From the NCBI GenBank assembly GCA_030220185.1, contig JASPKZ010007432.1, forward strand, positions 1,364,001 through 1,428,000: DNA of 64,000 bases, given 5' to 3'. A program made the translations under genes and the position numbers. This document shows, piece after piece, positions 1 to 11,240 of this stretch. Numbering within the stretch: the stretch's first letter is position 1; every line of letters begins with the position of its first letter. This DNA comes from Diploptera punctata. Taxonomy: Eukaryota; Arthropoda; Insecta; Blattodea; Blaberidae. Below the pieces are notes generated by a model. It searched no databases. It saw nothing but the letters and a program-made list of their open reading frames with translations, and was not told the origin of the DNA.

Positions 1-2091
1 TGAAATTTCCATAATTGTAAGAATTATATTGCACTTCTCAAATGTACATACTTTTAAAATGACGACGCAGGGCAACAATACTTATTTAGAAATACTGTGT
101 TCCCAAAACAAGTACCGGTATACACGATTCAACATTCAATCTCCAACATTAAAGATAGAAACATTTGATTTACATATAAAATGTCCAAATATAATCAAAT
201 TTATATCAATGTTGTCGTGAAATATGTATACACAATAAAATATATTAAGTGTTTTTATATTTTTACCAAAAACTCGGAAATTGTAAAGACTCGACTACGT
301 CTCATGTTTTCAAACTCTTCCTCGTTTCCGTAAAATTCACTTGCTACACTAGTATCGCAATATAGGCCCTACTATTAGAACATGTTACGTTAATCATTTC
401 AGAAGCATTTGTCTACTATTTATTGTAATATAATACTGATCCTTATTCATGATTTTTTTGTATTTAAAAAATTATAAACACAAAGTAAATAATACATTTC
501 AAAATTGATTGAGGCAGACCACAAAATTTCACGAGGCGAAAAATGCATTAACACAATGGAATTTGAAAAAGTGAAAATAATAAAAATCAAACAATCAATG
601 CAAACAGGTATCGTCGAAGTTATTTTTGTGATGTGAAAACTAGCATGTGTAGTATGCATTATACCGAAATTACACCACATTGTAAAATACTGTTCTGGCT
701 AAAGTTAGTGGGTGTTATGAAGCCCACAACATTCAAATGTCAACCACCTACCAGAGTATTGAGATAAAAACCTACACAATTTCCAGCTACAAAATTTGCT
801 TAGATGTTAGCAAATCCATGTGTACAAAACCTAACATCGAAATTATCAATGTTAGTTTTAAAATTGATTAATTTAATTTTCACCAATCAGCACTGCATAA
901 ATTGTGGGCCTACTATTTATGTTAAAAAGTTAATTTATTAAGATTATCATAAGCATATTAACAAAATTTAAAGGAATGCTGATTGAAATTGACTTCTACA
1001 GAAATAACCTTTCAATATTTAAAACATGTTGAGAAATTATTTTAGTGATTTTAAATTATTTATTGATTTGATTTTTGAACGTGAGAAGCTGCATGTGATT
1101 TGATTTATCATTAATTTTAAAAAATCATTTTTACTAAAATTACCAGTATACTTTCAAATTCACTGAACCAAAAATTGTATGTCAACCATTTCCTCAAATT
1201 TCAGAATATTTGGACTAATGCTTTTTGTGTTTCACTGAAGAAGAAAAAAAAAAAGAATTGGCGAACAAATGTAATGTGGCACTCGATAAGGAGTTTGCGT
1301 TAATGATATTGTCTACCGGGATGAGTTCAAACAAAGTACAATCAATCACAGAAAAATCCAATTAGGCATTAAGTTAATGAGATAGTCATTAGCAGAAAAT
1401 TGTAATCCTTTTTTCTTCTCCCTATGGACATTTTCACGTATTTCACAACGTTTATTTAGATTTAAATGTAATTTGAATTCCACTGTGAATAGTTGATGAT
1501 CGCTCACATTATTAATTCGCATGGAATTCCACTTTCATAAAATATCCTACTTATAGAAAGAAGGTACTTGAAATAAGCATACAGTAGTGCACAAATAAAT
1601 CACATGATTCCAGTCTAATGGATCAGTATGAATATAAAAAAATACTTTAACTTGGCATTAACGTCAATTTTCATTAAATATAGCAGTTTGACACTAATGG
1701 AAACTGTCATCGTTTTATGATGCATGGAAAGTTTCATAAAAATGTTCACAAGATTTTAAATGTATCCAATCATACTTGATTGTTCATAATAAGATGGATG
1801 TAAAATTTCACAGCTGAAGAGTGTAAAAACTAAATCTACATTCAGTCTTGCATTTTGTAAAACCTGCAAACAAATAAAATTAAACTCTTGACATAACTTC
1901 GATCAGCGGAGGGCGACTGGATTGGTTGCTTCTTCGTTCATCCAATATAGCCACAAGGTGTCTGTTCCAATATATTTCTACAACGGGCAATACATTGAAG
2001 AGGTTGTTATCATTAACAACCAAAATATTGGAGAGCGTGTCAAGTCGTAAAATTCTGTGAAGCATTTGTATAAACAATTCAAAATAAACTA
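1..2091. other. AT-rich stretch without recognised gene
   Basis: The open frames here are short, start at arbitrary points and show no domain I recognise. The DNA is AT-rich with scattered A and T runs. I see no repeat family shared with the rest of the window until the LINE end that begins near 2092. Confidence 0.6.
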
Positions 2092-2195
2092 AATCACTGG
2101 CGCTATCGAATTAAGAGGTTCATCCCAACGCGGATAAGTATTCTTACATACCTACCCTCCAATTATTCGCTGCATAATATATAAAACCATATACT
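2092..2195 (-). repeat. LINE family A, 3'-end fragment
   Basis: The plus strand reads TCACTGGCGCTATCGAAT followed by degraded sequence, matching the start of the better copies at 17508 (TCACTGGCACTATCGAATCC) and 62325. In those copies this is the reverse complement of the LINE's end, just after the codons for the C-terminal MNLRVP-like tail. Only about 100 bp remain, so this is a 5'-truncated, decayed copy. Confidence 0.65.
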
Positions 2196-2680
2196 AAATG
2201 TGTTAAAAAAATGGAGAAATGCCATTCTATCTATTCAATAATGATGAATTAATATTATACTAAATCGGATATTAAAATAGGTTCTAATATCGAACACATC
2301 TGTACTCATTGAATTTACATGCAATTTCTAGTAATAATTTTTATTAAATAAATTATTTTATTGACTGCCACTATGGTTTAGAGTTAACATTGTCATCTCA
2401 CGTAGCAAGCTAGGATTCTATTTCTGGTCGACTTGATTTTCTTGGTTTCAAGTTTTTTTCAGGGATGTCCTAAAATGTAAGACAAATGTTAGGAAATTCG
2501 TTCCACAAGTCCATATATCACCAGCCTCATGATTACCATCAATCATAGTAATACAAAATTAACTGAAGAGAATACAGCCATCTAGTTCACAATACAATCA
2601 GGTCTACATGGTTTCAAAGGCCGGGAGTTAATGTACCGGTATGTGAAATGAGAATTTAAATATCTTAACTCATGAGATGT
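2196..2680. other. Unassigned spacer
   Basis: AT-rich sequence with no coding or repeat signal I can support. Confidence 0.5.
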
Positions 2681-2955
2681 CCCTCACTGTAGCCAAGTGG
2701 TAAACATTCATTAGCGCAGAGCTACGAAGCTTGCGCTGGTTGAGGTCTCCACGGGGGAAGACATTTTCTCACGGTATTTCGACCAGTATGGAACCGGAGG
2801 GGAATTTGGGTAGCTACAATAAGTAGCAGATATATCGGCTGGGAACCCAACACGCTGACCATGTCACCCTTAAACTGGCTGGATGATGGTCTACCTCGAT
2901 GTGAGGTCAATAGCCGACTGTAGGCCAAGGACCTTCTAGGCCTGTCACGCCATGG
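2681..2955 (+). repeat. SINE family 2 copy
   Basis: It shares an ordered set of blocks with the copy at 44150-44475: GAAGACATTTTCTC, a 'TTTGGGTAGCTACA.TAAGTAGC' block, 'CTGGATGAT', and a terminal 'AGGCCTGTC' block. The 5' part (GTAGCCAAGTGGTAAACATTC...) resembles a tRNA A-box region, as expected for a tRNA-derived SINE. It has no coding capacity. The tRNA origin is inferred from the head only. Confidence 0.75.
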
Positions 2956-3139
2956 AGAGTTAATTCATGAGATTCAATATGGGTTTCCGATGGGTTAAAA
3001 CAGTTATGGCACCTTTATATTCGGTGATGATTTGGATAAACTGAACAGTACTTCTTATCGAACTTGGAATAGTCTAGTTATCTCGCCAAATGCGGTCCGA
3101 TCGGAAAGTAATGTAAGAATAAAATACATTTGTTTTTAT

Positions 3140-3392
3140 TCAATGTCCCAGGTTGTCATTTCGACATTTCTTGTATTCTCTCCTGAAATTGGCGAATTGT
3201 AACCTGAGGTTGGAGTGCCTGGAACGCGGGCTTATACCGTCCCGATATGATGGAGTGTGTCAGTAGAGTCCTTAATCCATAACTTAATATAAGGCTAATA
3301 TGAATGAATATGATCTTAGATGTTCGAGGACAATTTGGGCCTGTTGAGTGACAAGGCAGTATGCTACCTCGAGACCACAGCGATGGATACAT
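3140..3392 (-). repeat. SINE family 1 copy, internally deleted
   Basis: The right end (GACAAGGCAGTATGCTACCTCGAGACCACAGCGATGG) is the reverse complement of a tRNA-like head also seen at 20550, 43070 and 60720. The left end (CAGGTTGTCATTTCGACATTTC) is the family's 3' tail. The middle third present at 20209-20550, including the B-box segment GATCGAACCGGGCC, is missing, so it is a deletion derivative. Confidence 0.75.
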
Positions 3393-3919
3393 TTGAATAT
3401 AAAACAGTGGGTAGAACGAAATAATTGTGCTTCCGACATATTACAGATTCTTTCGTAAGTAACAATTGGAGCCGTGGAATGGAAGCTGAAACATACCTTA
3501 ACAGTACTGCTAGGGAGTCCTGATCAAGAATGTTTGCACTTGGCATCTCGCAGCAACTACACATTTAATTGATGCTGTAATACAGTATATTTCCTTCGCA
3601 ATTGCCTCGGGTACAATTCATGTCTTCTAAAATGTTTCAATTTGATTTACAATCATTAGCGTGTTTGGGAGTATTTAACCATAATTAATGGCCGTACTTT
3701 AAACACGAACTTAGTATTGAGAACGTTTACAAAAGTTCAAAATGCTATTTTCAAGTGCCAACAGAATAACTGCGATGCCTTTTTTTTTTTCACTTCACAG
3801 AAACAAAAAAAAAGATGTATTGAAGATAAATAAGAGAAAATTCTCAATAAACAACCTATTAACTAGATGATTTAATCAGGACAATACAAACACACACTAA
3901 GGGACGATATTGTGCATTT
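3393..3919. other. Unassigned spacer
   Basis: No gene or repeat recognised. Short homopolymer runs of T and A lie near 3780-3820. Confidence 0.5.
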
Positions 3920-4210
3920 TCATAGACTACAATGGTCAGAATATGTTACACGATTGGGGCATGAAAGATGACATGGAAACTTCTTGTACAAAAAACAGCG
4001 GGAAAGCGCCCAGTAATTAGGCCAAGAATGAGATGGGAAAATAACATTAACCATGAGGATGGTGAATTATACAGGAAATTATTAGAAAACATCAGATCAA
4101 GATCATTAACCATGAAGGAGGTGGAATATACCAAGACATTGTTGGAAAACATTAGTTCAAGATAGAGATGTATGGATAGCTTACATCCGCGCGGTCCCAT
4201 AGTGCCAATA
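3920..4210 (+). repeat. LINE family A, 3' end with internal duplication
   Basis: Conceptual translation gives pieces like 'KTAGKRPVIRPRMRWENN', matching the C-terminal tail 'KPEGKRPVGRPRMRWENN' of the longer copy at 19913-20131, and it ends in CCGCGCGGTCCCATAGTGCC like the other copies. A 59-bp block beginning ATTAACCATGA is present twice in tandem (4046-4104 and 4105-4163) with about a dozen differences. No reverse transcriptase domain remains. Confidence 0.75.
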
Positions 4211-4799
4211 AGTTCGTTGAATATTTGACCTCATGAGCTAGACTTAAGAGGCAAAGAGAGATTACAATAGGCTAGTCGGAAATCGAACCTTTAACATCTT
4301 GGATGTAGATTTACAACACTATACAACTAAGGCTTACATATGCACATGTAAACGGCCAAGTATTGAACCTCATCCTTAATATATTTTGTAAAATCCAAGA
4401 TGCAGGCAAATTTGACAACATGATAAAAGCCTAGAGTATTTAATAGTAACGAGTTCAAAACTCTTCAGCAATGTTAAATTTTTATAATTTACAGTACAAA
4501 AATGCCAGTACTTTTTCGTTTCTGCTTAAGTTTAGCAATTTTACAAAAAAAATTACGTTAGGCCAATCACGAAATTAAATAAATTGACTTGAAATAAAAA
4601 TACAACATTTCAATTGCCCTGTACAGTACACGTTGATTGTATGGGAGAAAGATAAATTGGGTAAAAAGGTACAAATTAAATGGTGAACCTTTTCAAAACG
4701 ATTGCCACAGAAAGAGGAATTCGGGGTTGGTAAATGGAAAAGTAAGGAGGATCAGACTCAAACAAACAAAAATTCGATCCGGTGGATTATGGATACCAT
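4211..4799. other. Unassigned spacer
   Basis: AT-rich sequence; the short open frames show no recognisable domain. Confidence 0.5.
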
Positions 4800-4905
4800 A
4801 TTTGTCTCAGCTGCCTAGGTTCGTATTTTTTTAAGGGAGTAAAAATCATGAACGTGGCATCCTTCTGAAGGGAAGTAAAATCATGGCCGTGACATGTAAA
4901 ATAAT
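4800..4905 (+). repeat. SINE-like fragment (family 8)
   Basis: Contains TTTTTTTAAGGGAGTAAAAA followed by CCTTCTGAAGGGAAGTAAAA. The layout (B-box region, T-run, 'GTAAAAATC', 'CCTTC.GAAGGGAAGT') is similar to the fragments at 20815-21000 and 21770-21880. The family link is moderate because all three copies are diverged. Confidence 0.45.
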
Positions 4906-5120
4906 CTCAAGCCTAAAACAAGAGACATGAACAAATTTTATTGGCCCTTTCACGTTCAAATTCCAATTACGAAACTACTGAACTGTGATGTTGAGGTGCG
5001 TCGTTAAAAAAAACATGATCTACCTAGTCGGAAATAAATTGTGACAAAATTCTAATTTGTTAATGCATACAGAAGAATAACATTGCTCATGCTACTTACT
5101 ATTTCCACGTATATTTATAC

Positions 5121-5318
5121 ATTTTTCTAAAATTATTCCCACCTCTGTTAACTTTTGTTCTAACACGGGATAAATGTCAAACTAATATTTCTATTATTGA
5201 AATAAAATTCTATTTTATGCATTTTTTAAATTATCCCCACCTCTGTTAACTTTTGTTCTAACGTGGGAGAAACGCCAAACTAATATTTTTATTACTGAAA
5301 TAAAATTCTACGAGTTTT
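5121..5318. repeat. Tandem duplication, about 98-bp unit, two copies
   Basis: The block containing CCCACCTCTGTTAACTTTTG occurs at about 5138 and again at about 5236, followed in both by TTCTAAC, a short variable part, CAAACTAATATTT and TGAAATAAAATTCTA. A few substitutions separate the units. Confidence 0.85.
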
Positions 5319-5439
5319 TCATGTATTTAAACTCGCCGGTGCGGCAGATCTGAAAATCCATGTTTCACCAGCCGGTTGCTTTTCACGCATCCACGTGTAC
5401 CAATAATGTCATATCCTCCTGCAATATGGCCCCTGCAGC

Positions 5440-5480
5440 TGGTTTTCTCAACCTGGAACTGCTACTTAACATAATTAAAA
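5440..5480 (-). repeat. SINE family 2, short fragment
   Basis: CAGCTGGTTTTCTCAACCTG followed by GAACTGCTACTTA is the reverse complement of the family-2 block 'GTAGCGGCTCCAGGTTAAGA' near 44305. Confidence 0.5.
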
Positions 5481-5778
5481 AAACTCCCCACGACGTTGGA
5501 TAGGCACCGGATTCATGCATTGACCGAAATTTGATAAAAAAAATCTTCCGCCACGGGTAAACTCAAAACAAGAACGCTTTCCTACTTCTGCGACTTTGAA
5601 CATTCGGCCACAGGTCCCTACAGGTATAAAACGATAAATAAAAGGCTACAAACATTTAAATATAATTATTACACCTAGGATTTTAAGGTTTCTGTATATT
5701 TCCCCACTGAAAGATTAAGTTAAAAACCAATGATATTGGCATAGGTTACATGAAAAGTTATAAGCCTACTACACTCTA

Positions 5779-6175
5779 ATTCAACCCAGGAAGTTACTAT
5801 AGACCTTATGAGCTATGCCAGTGCCCCCTACCTACAGAGGGTAGATGTTGCCAAAGTCATAATAACGGTATTTGTTAATGTACTATACATTTAAAGAACG
5901 CAGTTCTTCTTATACGGCATGCAAACCAGTTTTATAGTAAATATGAGAGTCGACACTATCACACGGGATAGTACAGGTCCGCACGAGATCAGTGACAAGT
6001 GGTAATTTTTTCCTTCTTCTTTAAGGAGGGGGTGGCTTGGACGGCTACAACTTACAACTATGTACCTGCTGTGTTGCAACCTTCAGTTTTATATAAGGAT
6101 TTCTCTCAAGAAAATACTGTTAAAATGGCAACCCAGTTCCCTATTCCAAACACACAGTAACTTCCTGGGTTGAAT
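5779..6175. mobile_element. Candidate MITE with 20-bp terminal inverted repeats
   Basis: ATTCAACCCAGGAAGTTACT at 5779-5798 is mirrored exactly as AGTAACTTCCTGGGTTGAAT at 6156-6175. The interior of about 360 bp has no meaningful open frame. An exact 20-bp inverted pair this close together suggests a non-autonomous DNA element. I could not define a clean target-site duplication, so superfamily assignment is open. Confidence 0.6.
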
Positions 6176-6560
6176 CTGAGTGAATCTGGAAGAGCTCAAC
6201 TGTGCCTAAAAATATTTTACCGATTGGCACCTATTGTCTTTTGTCTAAAATTCCATTTGTTTTTCTAAAAATTAAATTTACATAATCCACCATAGTTCAA
6301 CGGAACTTACCGGGTATAACCGAAATGTTTTAACTTCCCGGAAATATACCAAATTAAGTTGTGATAAAAAAATAAACATCAATTCTCGACTTCTATTAAA
6401 AGGAAGATGTAGGCTCACTTGATAATTCCAATGTTGGAGATTTGTTATAACTGATGACATTTAATGCTTCAATAAATACAAAATGTGCAACATTTAGATG
6501 TGACATCTAATCTGGATAAACGCTTAATTGACTTCAGTTAACTAATTTTTTACATAACTA
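6176..6560. other. Unassigned spacer
   Basis: No gene or repeat recognised. Confidence 0.45.
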
Positions 6561-6651
6561 CAGAAAAAAGCATCCACCTGAGCTGGGATCTGAACTTTAC
6601 GAAGTGGCGCTCTTGGGTTCAGATCCTGGTACAGGTACACATTTTTTCTCT
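6561..6651. repeat. Inverted pair of tRNA-like B-box segments (hairpin)
   Basis: The right arm (from 6615) reads GGGTTCAGATCCTGGTACAG then ...CATTTTTTC. The left arm is the approximate reverse complement: GAAAAAAGCATCCACCTGAG followed by CTGGGATCTGAACTT. The spacer is about 18 bp. GGTTCAGATCC fits an RNA polymerase III B-box. The arms match at most positions with a few substitutions. The same arrangement recurs, better conserved, at 51758-51865. Confidence 0.6.
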
Positions 6652-7197
6652 CTAGTGACCCACTGCCCACAGGTGGCTTGTCTAAAAACATTAAGTTTTA
6701 ATTCATTTTTTTATTCATATCGTAATTTGCATATCCATTTTGTTGTTAATGATTCTAATATACAGTATTAAAACACTTTTAAGTCTAAAATAGTATTTTA
6801 GAGCTTTGAAGCCTATTTAGTTGCCCAAATTTACATATTCGAGGGCTTAAATCCTATATATATTATTAATTAACAAGACCTGGATGCGTTTTCAGTACGG
6901 TAACATGATCGTGCAACTTTCACTTTTTTTTTTTCCGGGATAAAGCTGAACTAGATAGTGCATGCTATATAAAATATAAAAATGCAAAACAACCTAACGA
7001 TATTATAGCTACTCATTTTAGACAAAATAAATAAGCCGGTAATTGGTTATGGTGCACATCAATGGTTTCATGAACATATACTTTAGTAATCAATCTATAG
7101 CTGGTGGCAAATATTCAAATTTTGCTTTATTTCAGAATTTTTAAACAATATAGGGACTGTGTTAACAGTCTCGCACTACATATAAAAAAAGCTGCAT
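6652..7197. other. Unassigned spacer
   Basis: The first 50 bp may be the tail of the SINE-like right arm of the preceding hairpin (a CCACAGGTGGCTTG block). Nothing else is recognised. Confidence 0.4.
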
Positions 7198-7905
7198 CCT
7201 TCAAACTCTCAACGGCACTATACAATCCGGAGATCCATAACCACTCTCCATACATCCCCATCATACACATAACATTTTTTTAAAATATCTCCTGTATAAT
7301 TTACCTCCATCATATCATGATTATTGTTTTCCCGTCTCAATCTAGGTGTGTCTAACTGGAGCTTATAATCTGGTTTTCCGACAAGGAGTTTCCACACTAC
7401 TCCTTCATTCCTTATCAGTGCACGTGTCCTGCTCATCACAGTCTAATATATTTAAGTGCTCTTATATCTAGTTTCCTCTAAAAGATCAAGTAGCTCACTG
7501 TCATGTAGTTTTCTCCATTCACTTGTCTGTCTCCCTTTGGCTCAAAAAATTCCTAAGAAATTTATTTTTAAACACTCGTAATATTTTCTGCTCCCTTAAA
7601 GTAAGAGTCCATGTTTTACATCCATATAATATAAATGGGGGAATAACTGTTATATATATTTTTCAGTAAAGTTTTTGAGATTTGTTGAGATGACAAAAAT
7701 CCATGTAATTCGTAAAAATATGTTTCCATAACTGAGGCTATTTCTTTCCTGTTTATATTCATCATTTCTACGTACTTGAATTAATCTACTTCTTCAAACA
7801 TTTCCCCAGTTTGTTATTAACTGTCCATTTCCAATACAATTTATTTGTACGTAACCTTATATTTAATTTTATTGATGTTTATTTGCAGCCCCAATTTCTT
7901 AATTA
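7198..7905 (-). repeat. LINE family A, 3' third, decayed
   Basis: The plus strand follows the minus-strand copies at 17508-18325 and 62325-63280 block by block: the C-terminal tail, 'AAATGAACC..TTTCATTC'-like sequence, 'TAGCTCACTGTCATGTAGTT', 'CTTAAAGTAAGAGTCCATG', 'CATCCATATAAT', and 'GCCCCAATTTCTTA' at the right end. In coding terms this is the reverse transcriptase C-terminal region (YGCxTWTL, then the RRLRWAGH-like tail). Many stops and indels make it a pseudogene. Confidence 0.75.
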
Positions 7906-10394
7906 TAAATTTGCTATGGACAACAGAAAAAAAGGGTTGAATTCCATGCACTAAAATTATGTCAATTTTACTGTATAGTTATAACCAGAGTGGTACATTT
8001 TATTCCTAAAATCCTAGAATGCTAGGTCTGAAATTTTCGGATAACGAAGAAAAATAGAGGAAACTTTCCGTACGAGATTACTTATTTTAGTTATATTATA
8101 ATACCTTAAACAATGAACGAGTTTCTCAGCAGGGTAAAACATTTGTGAAAGCTTTGAAACAATTCAACGCATGGATTTTATTTTATTCCTGAGGTACGAT
8201 TTTTTTCATTTTTATTGCATTTTAAAAAAACAATTTTATAACTAAATCAAATAAATCACTTGTATGAGAATGCGCTATAATAGATTCAGGGCCCTTGAAA
8301 TGTTAACGATCCACAGGACAAACAAATTCTGGAATATTGCTGGCAATAATTAAACTCGAGAGGTATCAGGTAGCTTATCACAGTTCTCTTCTGGCATGGT
8401 TCTTGTTAAATCAAGTGGTTTCATCGCATCTCGCTTATGGTCAATGCAAATCAATATCCTACAGATTGCATAGCTACATAATGCTTTACAATATCCAAAG
8501 CACGATCCATATAATGTTCATAAACAACAGTATCAAAATTCTTCTCTGACTTGCAATGTAGAGAATAGAATTAAAGAGTAGAGAGTCCAAGAAGGGAAAG
8601 AAATATGTTGATTACAATGGTGCTGATATAAGCACTTCTTATAAAAACTGAAAACAAATAATTTCATTAAAGAATCGAAATTAAGTAAAGATGAGAACAA
8701 AGGTGGAATTTTACTCCATATATAAGTTATAAAATCAGTAGTCAATTTACAGTTAATTTCGTAAACATAGAACAAATTGATTGTTAATGTGTGGAAATGT
8801 ACCGGTCAATAACTGTCACAGTTTCCCTCGCGGCTTCAAAAGTTATTTTGGGCAACACACGGAAGTTCACGGTCACGTATTCTTCACTCTGTCCAACAAT
8901 TTTTATATGGCACATTATCTTACTATAACGTAATGAAATATGACGTCTGTATTAGAGTGATATATTACAAATCTATTTTTAAATCGGAGTGTTAAAAATC
9001 ACAAGAATAAAATTTTAAGGAGGAACCTCAAATTTGCAAATTTTATCTGAATACTTATGGAATTGAACTTGATTAACTGATGAAATAATGAATCATGTCC
9101 ATTTCTTTAAAAAGCTACATTTACAATAAAAGTTCTTAGATTTCATCTTATTACTGACAGCCACAACAATTTTTTCTAGCATTTCACATGAACGTATTAT
9201 TAAAACTATATAAAAACTTGAATATCCACGTTTGTTTACATTTTACTCTGCATGTAATAATTCTCGAAATACAACCACAAAGAACATTCGAATTATCTAT
9301 ATTCCTATACAGTATTTCTGACACATTTTTAAAACCTGAACATATCGCAAATCTCATTAAAAATGTCTTAAGAGATGATTTACAATATTCAACTTTTCTT
9401 TTTAATGTGCTAACTTATTACAAATTAACACAGTATTCATTCAATTATAAATGTACGGTCAGATTAATAAAATTATAAACCTCATAGTGAATTATGCAAT
9501 TGATAAAAATTGATGAACTACCAAACTCTACAAACAAAATGCATTCCCACATACCTAGAATTATATTCAAAATATAAAAACTGTAATTTTTAAACAAATT
9601 CTCCAACAAATAAATATTCCAGGATATATATATCGGTTTCCCTACATGTTTACATAATCCATTTTTAAAGCTCCTTTAAGCGGATCTGTCAAACGTCTCA
9701 TAAACAAAGACATGCGAATCTGCCAACACATTTTATGCATGTGTTATATTTTCGAAGCATTTCCGGAGTTTAAATTCTGGAATAGATTATTTTAGTTGGG
9801 ATGACATTTGTTTCTTAACGACTACGCAACAATAATTGACATTTTCTGTCACTAAGTTAAATCATCGGGGCATCATGACACTTGCAAAGACTACTTTAAA
9901 ATTACAATAATTATGAGGTTTTCTGAACATGTTAAAATGTAAATGTTGCATGGAATATCAAAGATTCGATATCTTTAAGTTTAATTGGCACCGTAGTGGG
10001 AAAAAATCTGCATAGCAACGGTATATGGCATGATATATTGACAACTCCAGTAAAAACTAAAACTTAGAAGATACAATGCATTAATTTTTAACACTGCATG
10101 CATTCATTTGTGCAACATTCATATTTCCTCTGTATTTTTCACCAACCCTCCAAGAACGGTACAATATTTTCATTAAAATTTCTAATTTAATCTGCAACAC
10201 AATATTAATACTTCAACTAATTTGAATATGCTATAAATGTCATGAAGCATCATAACCAATGTGACATAAAGAACAAGACATGTAAATACGATTTAACGAA
10301 TCAATCTACGAACCTTTCTCGTTATTTTTTTAAAATGCAGCCGGATGAAAATTATACACACGCCATGAAATAACACAATGCACTCACTCAACTA
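7906..10394. other. AT-rich stretch without recognised gene
   Basis: The open frame at 9188-9478 is the longest here (96 codons) but its composition follows the AT-rich background and it has no domain I recognise. No repeats are shared with the rest of the window. Confidence 0.5.
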
Positions 10395-10680
10395 GTCTGT
10401 GCAGGCCACTGAGTGGATGTGTGCGCCGGGGATAGTCACACGCTCCTCACGACAGGTAAAAATAAAACGCCGCCGCCGCCGTGCCGAGCGAGAACTGAAC
10501 CTACGTACTCAAGGTTGTACGTGCTCCGGTGTATCCCCTCCACTCGCAGCAGCCCTGGACCACGCGGCATGCCCGGCCCGGCCAGACAGTAGGTAGCTAC
10601 AGGATCAATGTCTACATGAGGGAGAACCTGGATCAATCGCCCCTATCTTCAGGATACACTCGACCCCCTCCCATTCTCCG
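10395..10680. promoter_or_regulatory. CpG-rich patch, possible promoter or 5' exon
   Basis: About 285 bp rich in CG dinucleotides (GCGCCGGGG, a run of five CGC/CCG triplets near 10470, CACGCGGCATGCCCGGCCCG) within long AT-rich flanks. It shares no blocks with the SINE families here. A splice-donor-like CAG|GTAAAA lies at 10455/10456 on plus, and TCAGT initiator-like words occur on minus. Unmethylated CpG-rich DNA next to insect promoters is plausible, but an unrecognised GC-rich repeat is equally possible. Neither strand has a long open frame. Confidence 0.3.
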
Positions 10681-11082
10681 ATTTCTTCAACACATGAAGA
10701 TCACTTCTTTACACCCACTCAATTCCCATAAATACAATAATAGCAATTAAACATTCGTGGAAATTTGATAAAAAATAAGGTGGAGCTAGTATGGAAATTG
10801 CGCGAAGTATGCGGTCTGATAGGATACCACACGAACAAATTCAGAAGTGGGCAACAAAAGGATGAAAACAAAATATAATTTGACTCCCAAATATTAAAAA
10901 TTCCACGGAAAATTTTCGAGCAAATGTACGACACATAGGATAGTTATAATTTAGCAGATCACTGGAAAGCAGTGAATAGGTTCTATAAAATCTTCAGAGA
11001 TTTATTACTCGGGGGGAAATCATTAAGGGGAATAACATAATATCAACAACCATGACGAAAATAATTTTATACCAAGCGAGCT
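10681..11082. other. Unassigned spacer
   Basis: AT-rich sequence with no gene or repeat recognised. Confidence 0.45.
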
Positions 11083-11240
11083 GCCTCAAGCGGTAGCGAC
11101 CAAGACTCTTGTTCTAAAGTCCCGGGATTCAAATCTCGACCAACCCGAATGAGTTTTTTTCTGCGATTCTCAATGGTCAAGGCTAATATGGCATTAGATT
11201 TCCATCACCACAACCTGTTTATTCAAATAATTTCATAAGT
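11083..11240 (+). repeat. SINE family 3 copy (tRNA-derived)
   Basis: The head GAGCTGCCTCAAGCGGTAGC resembles an A-box and GGGATTCAAATCTCG a B-box about 40 bp later, in tRNA-like order. After a T-run comes the body 'CTCAATGGTCAAGGCTAATA', which recurs in altered form at 58560-58712, 60893-61030 and 47575-47690. Start and end are approximate. Confidence 0.7.

Noticed and set aside
9188..9478. 96-codon open frame as a gene
   Set aside because: AT-rich by-product with no domain, no codon bias signal and no supporting context.
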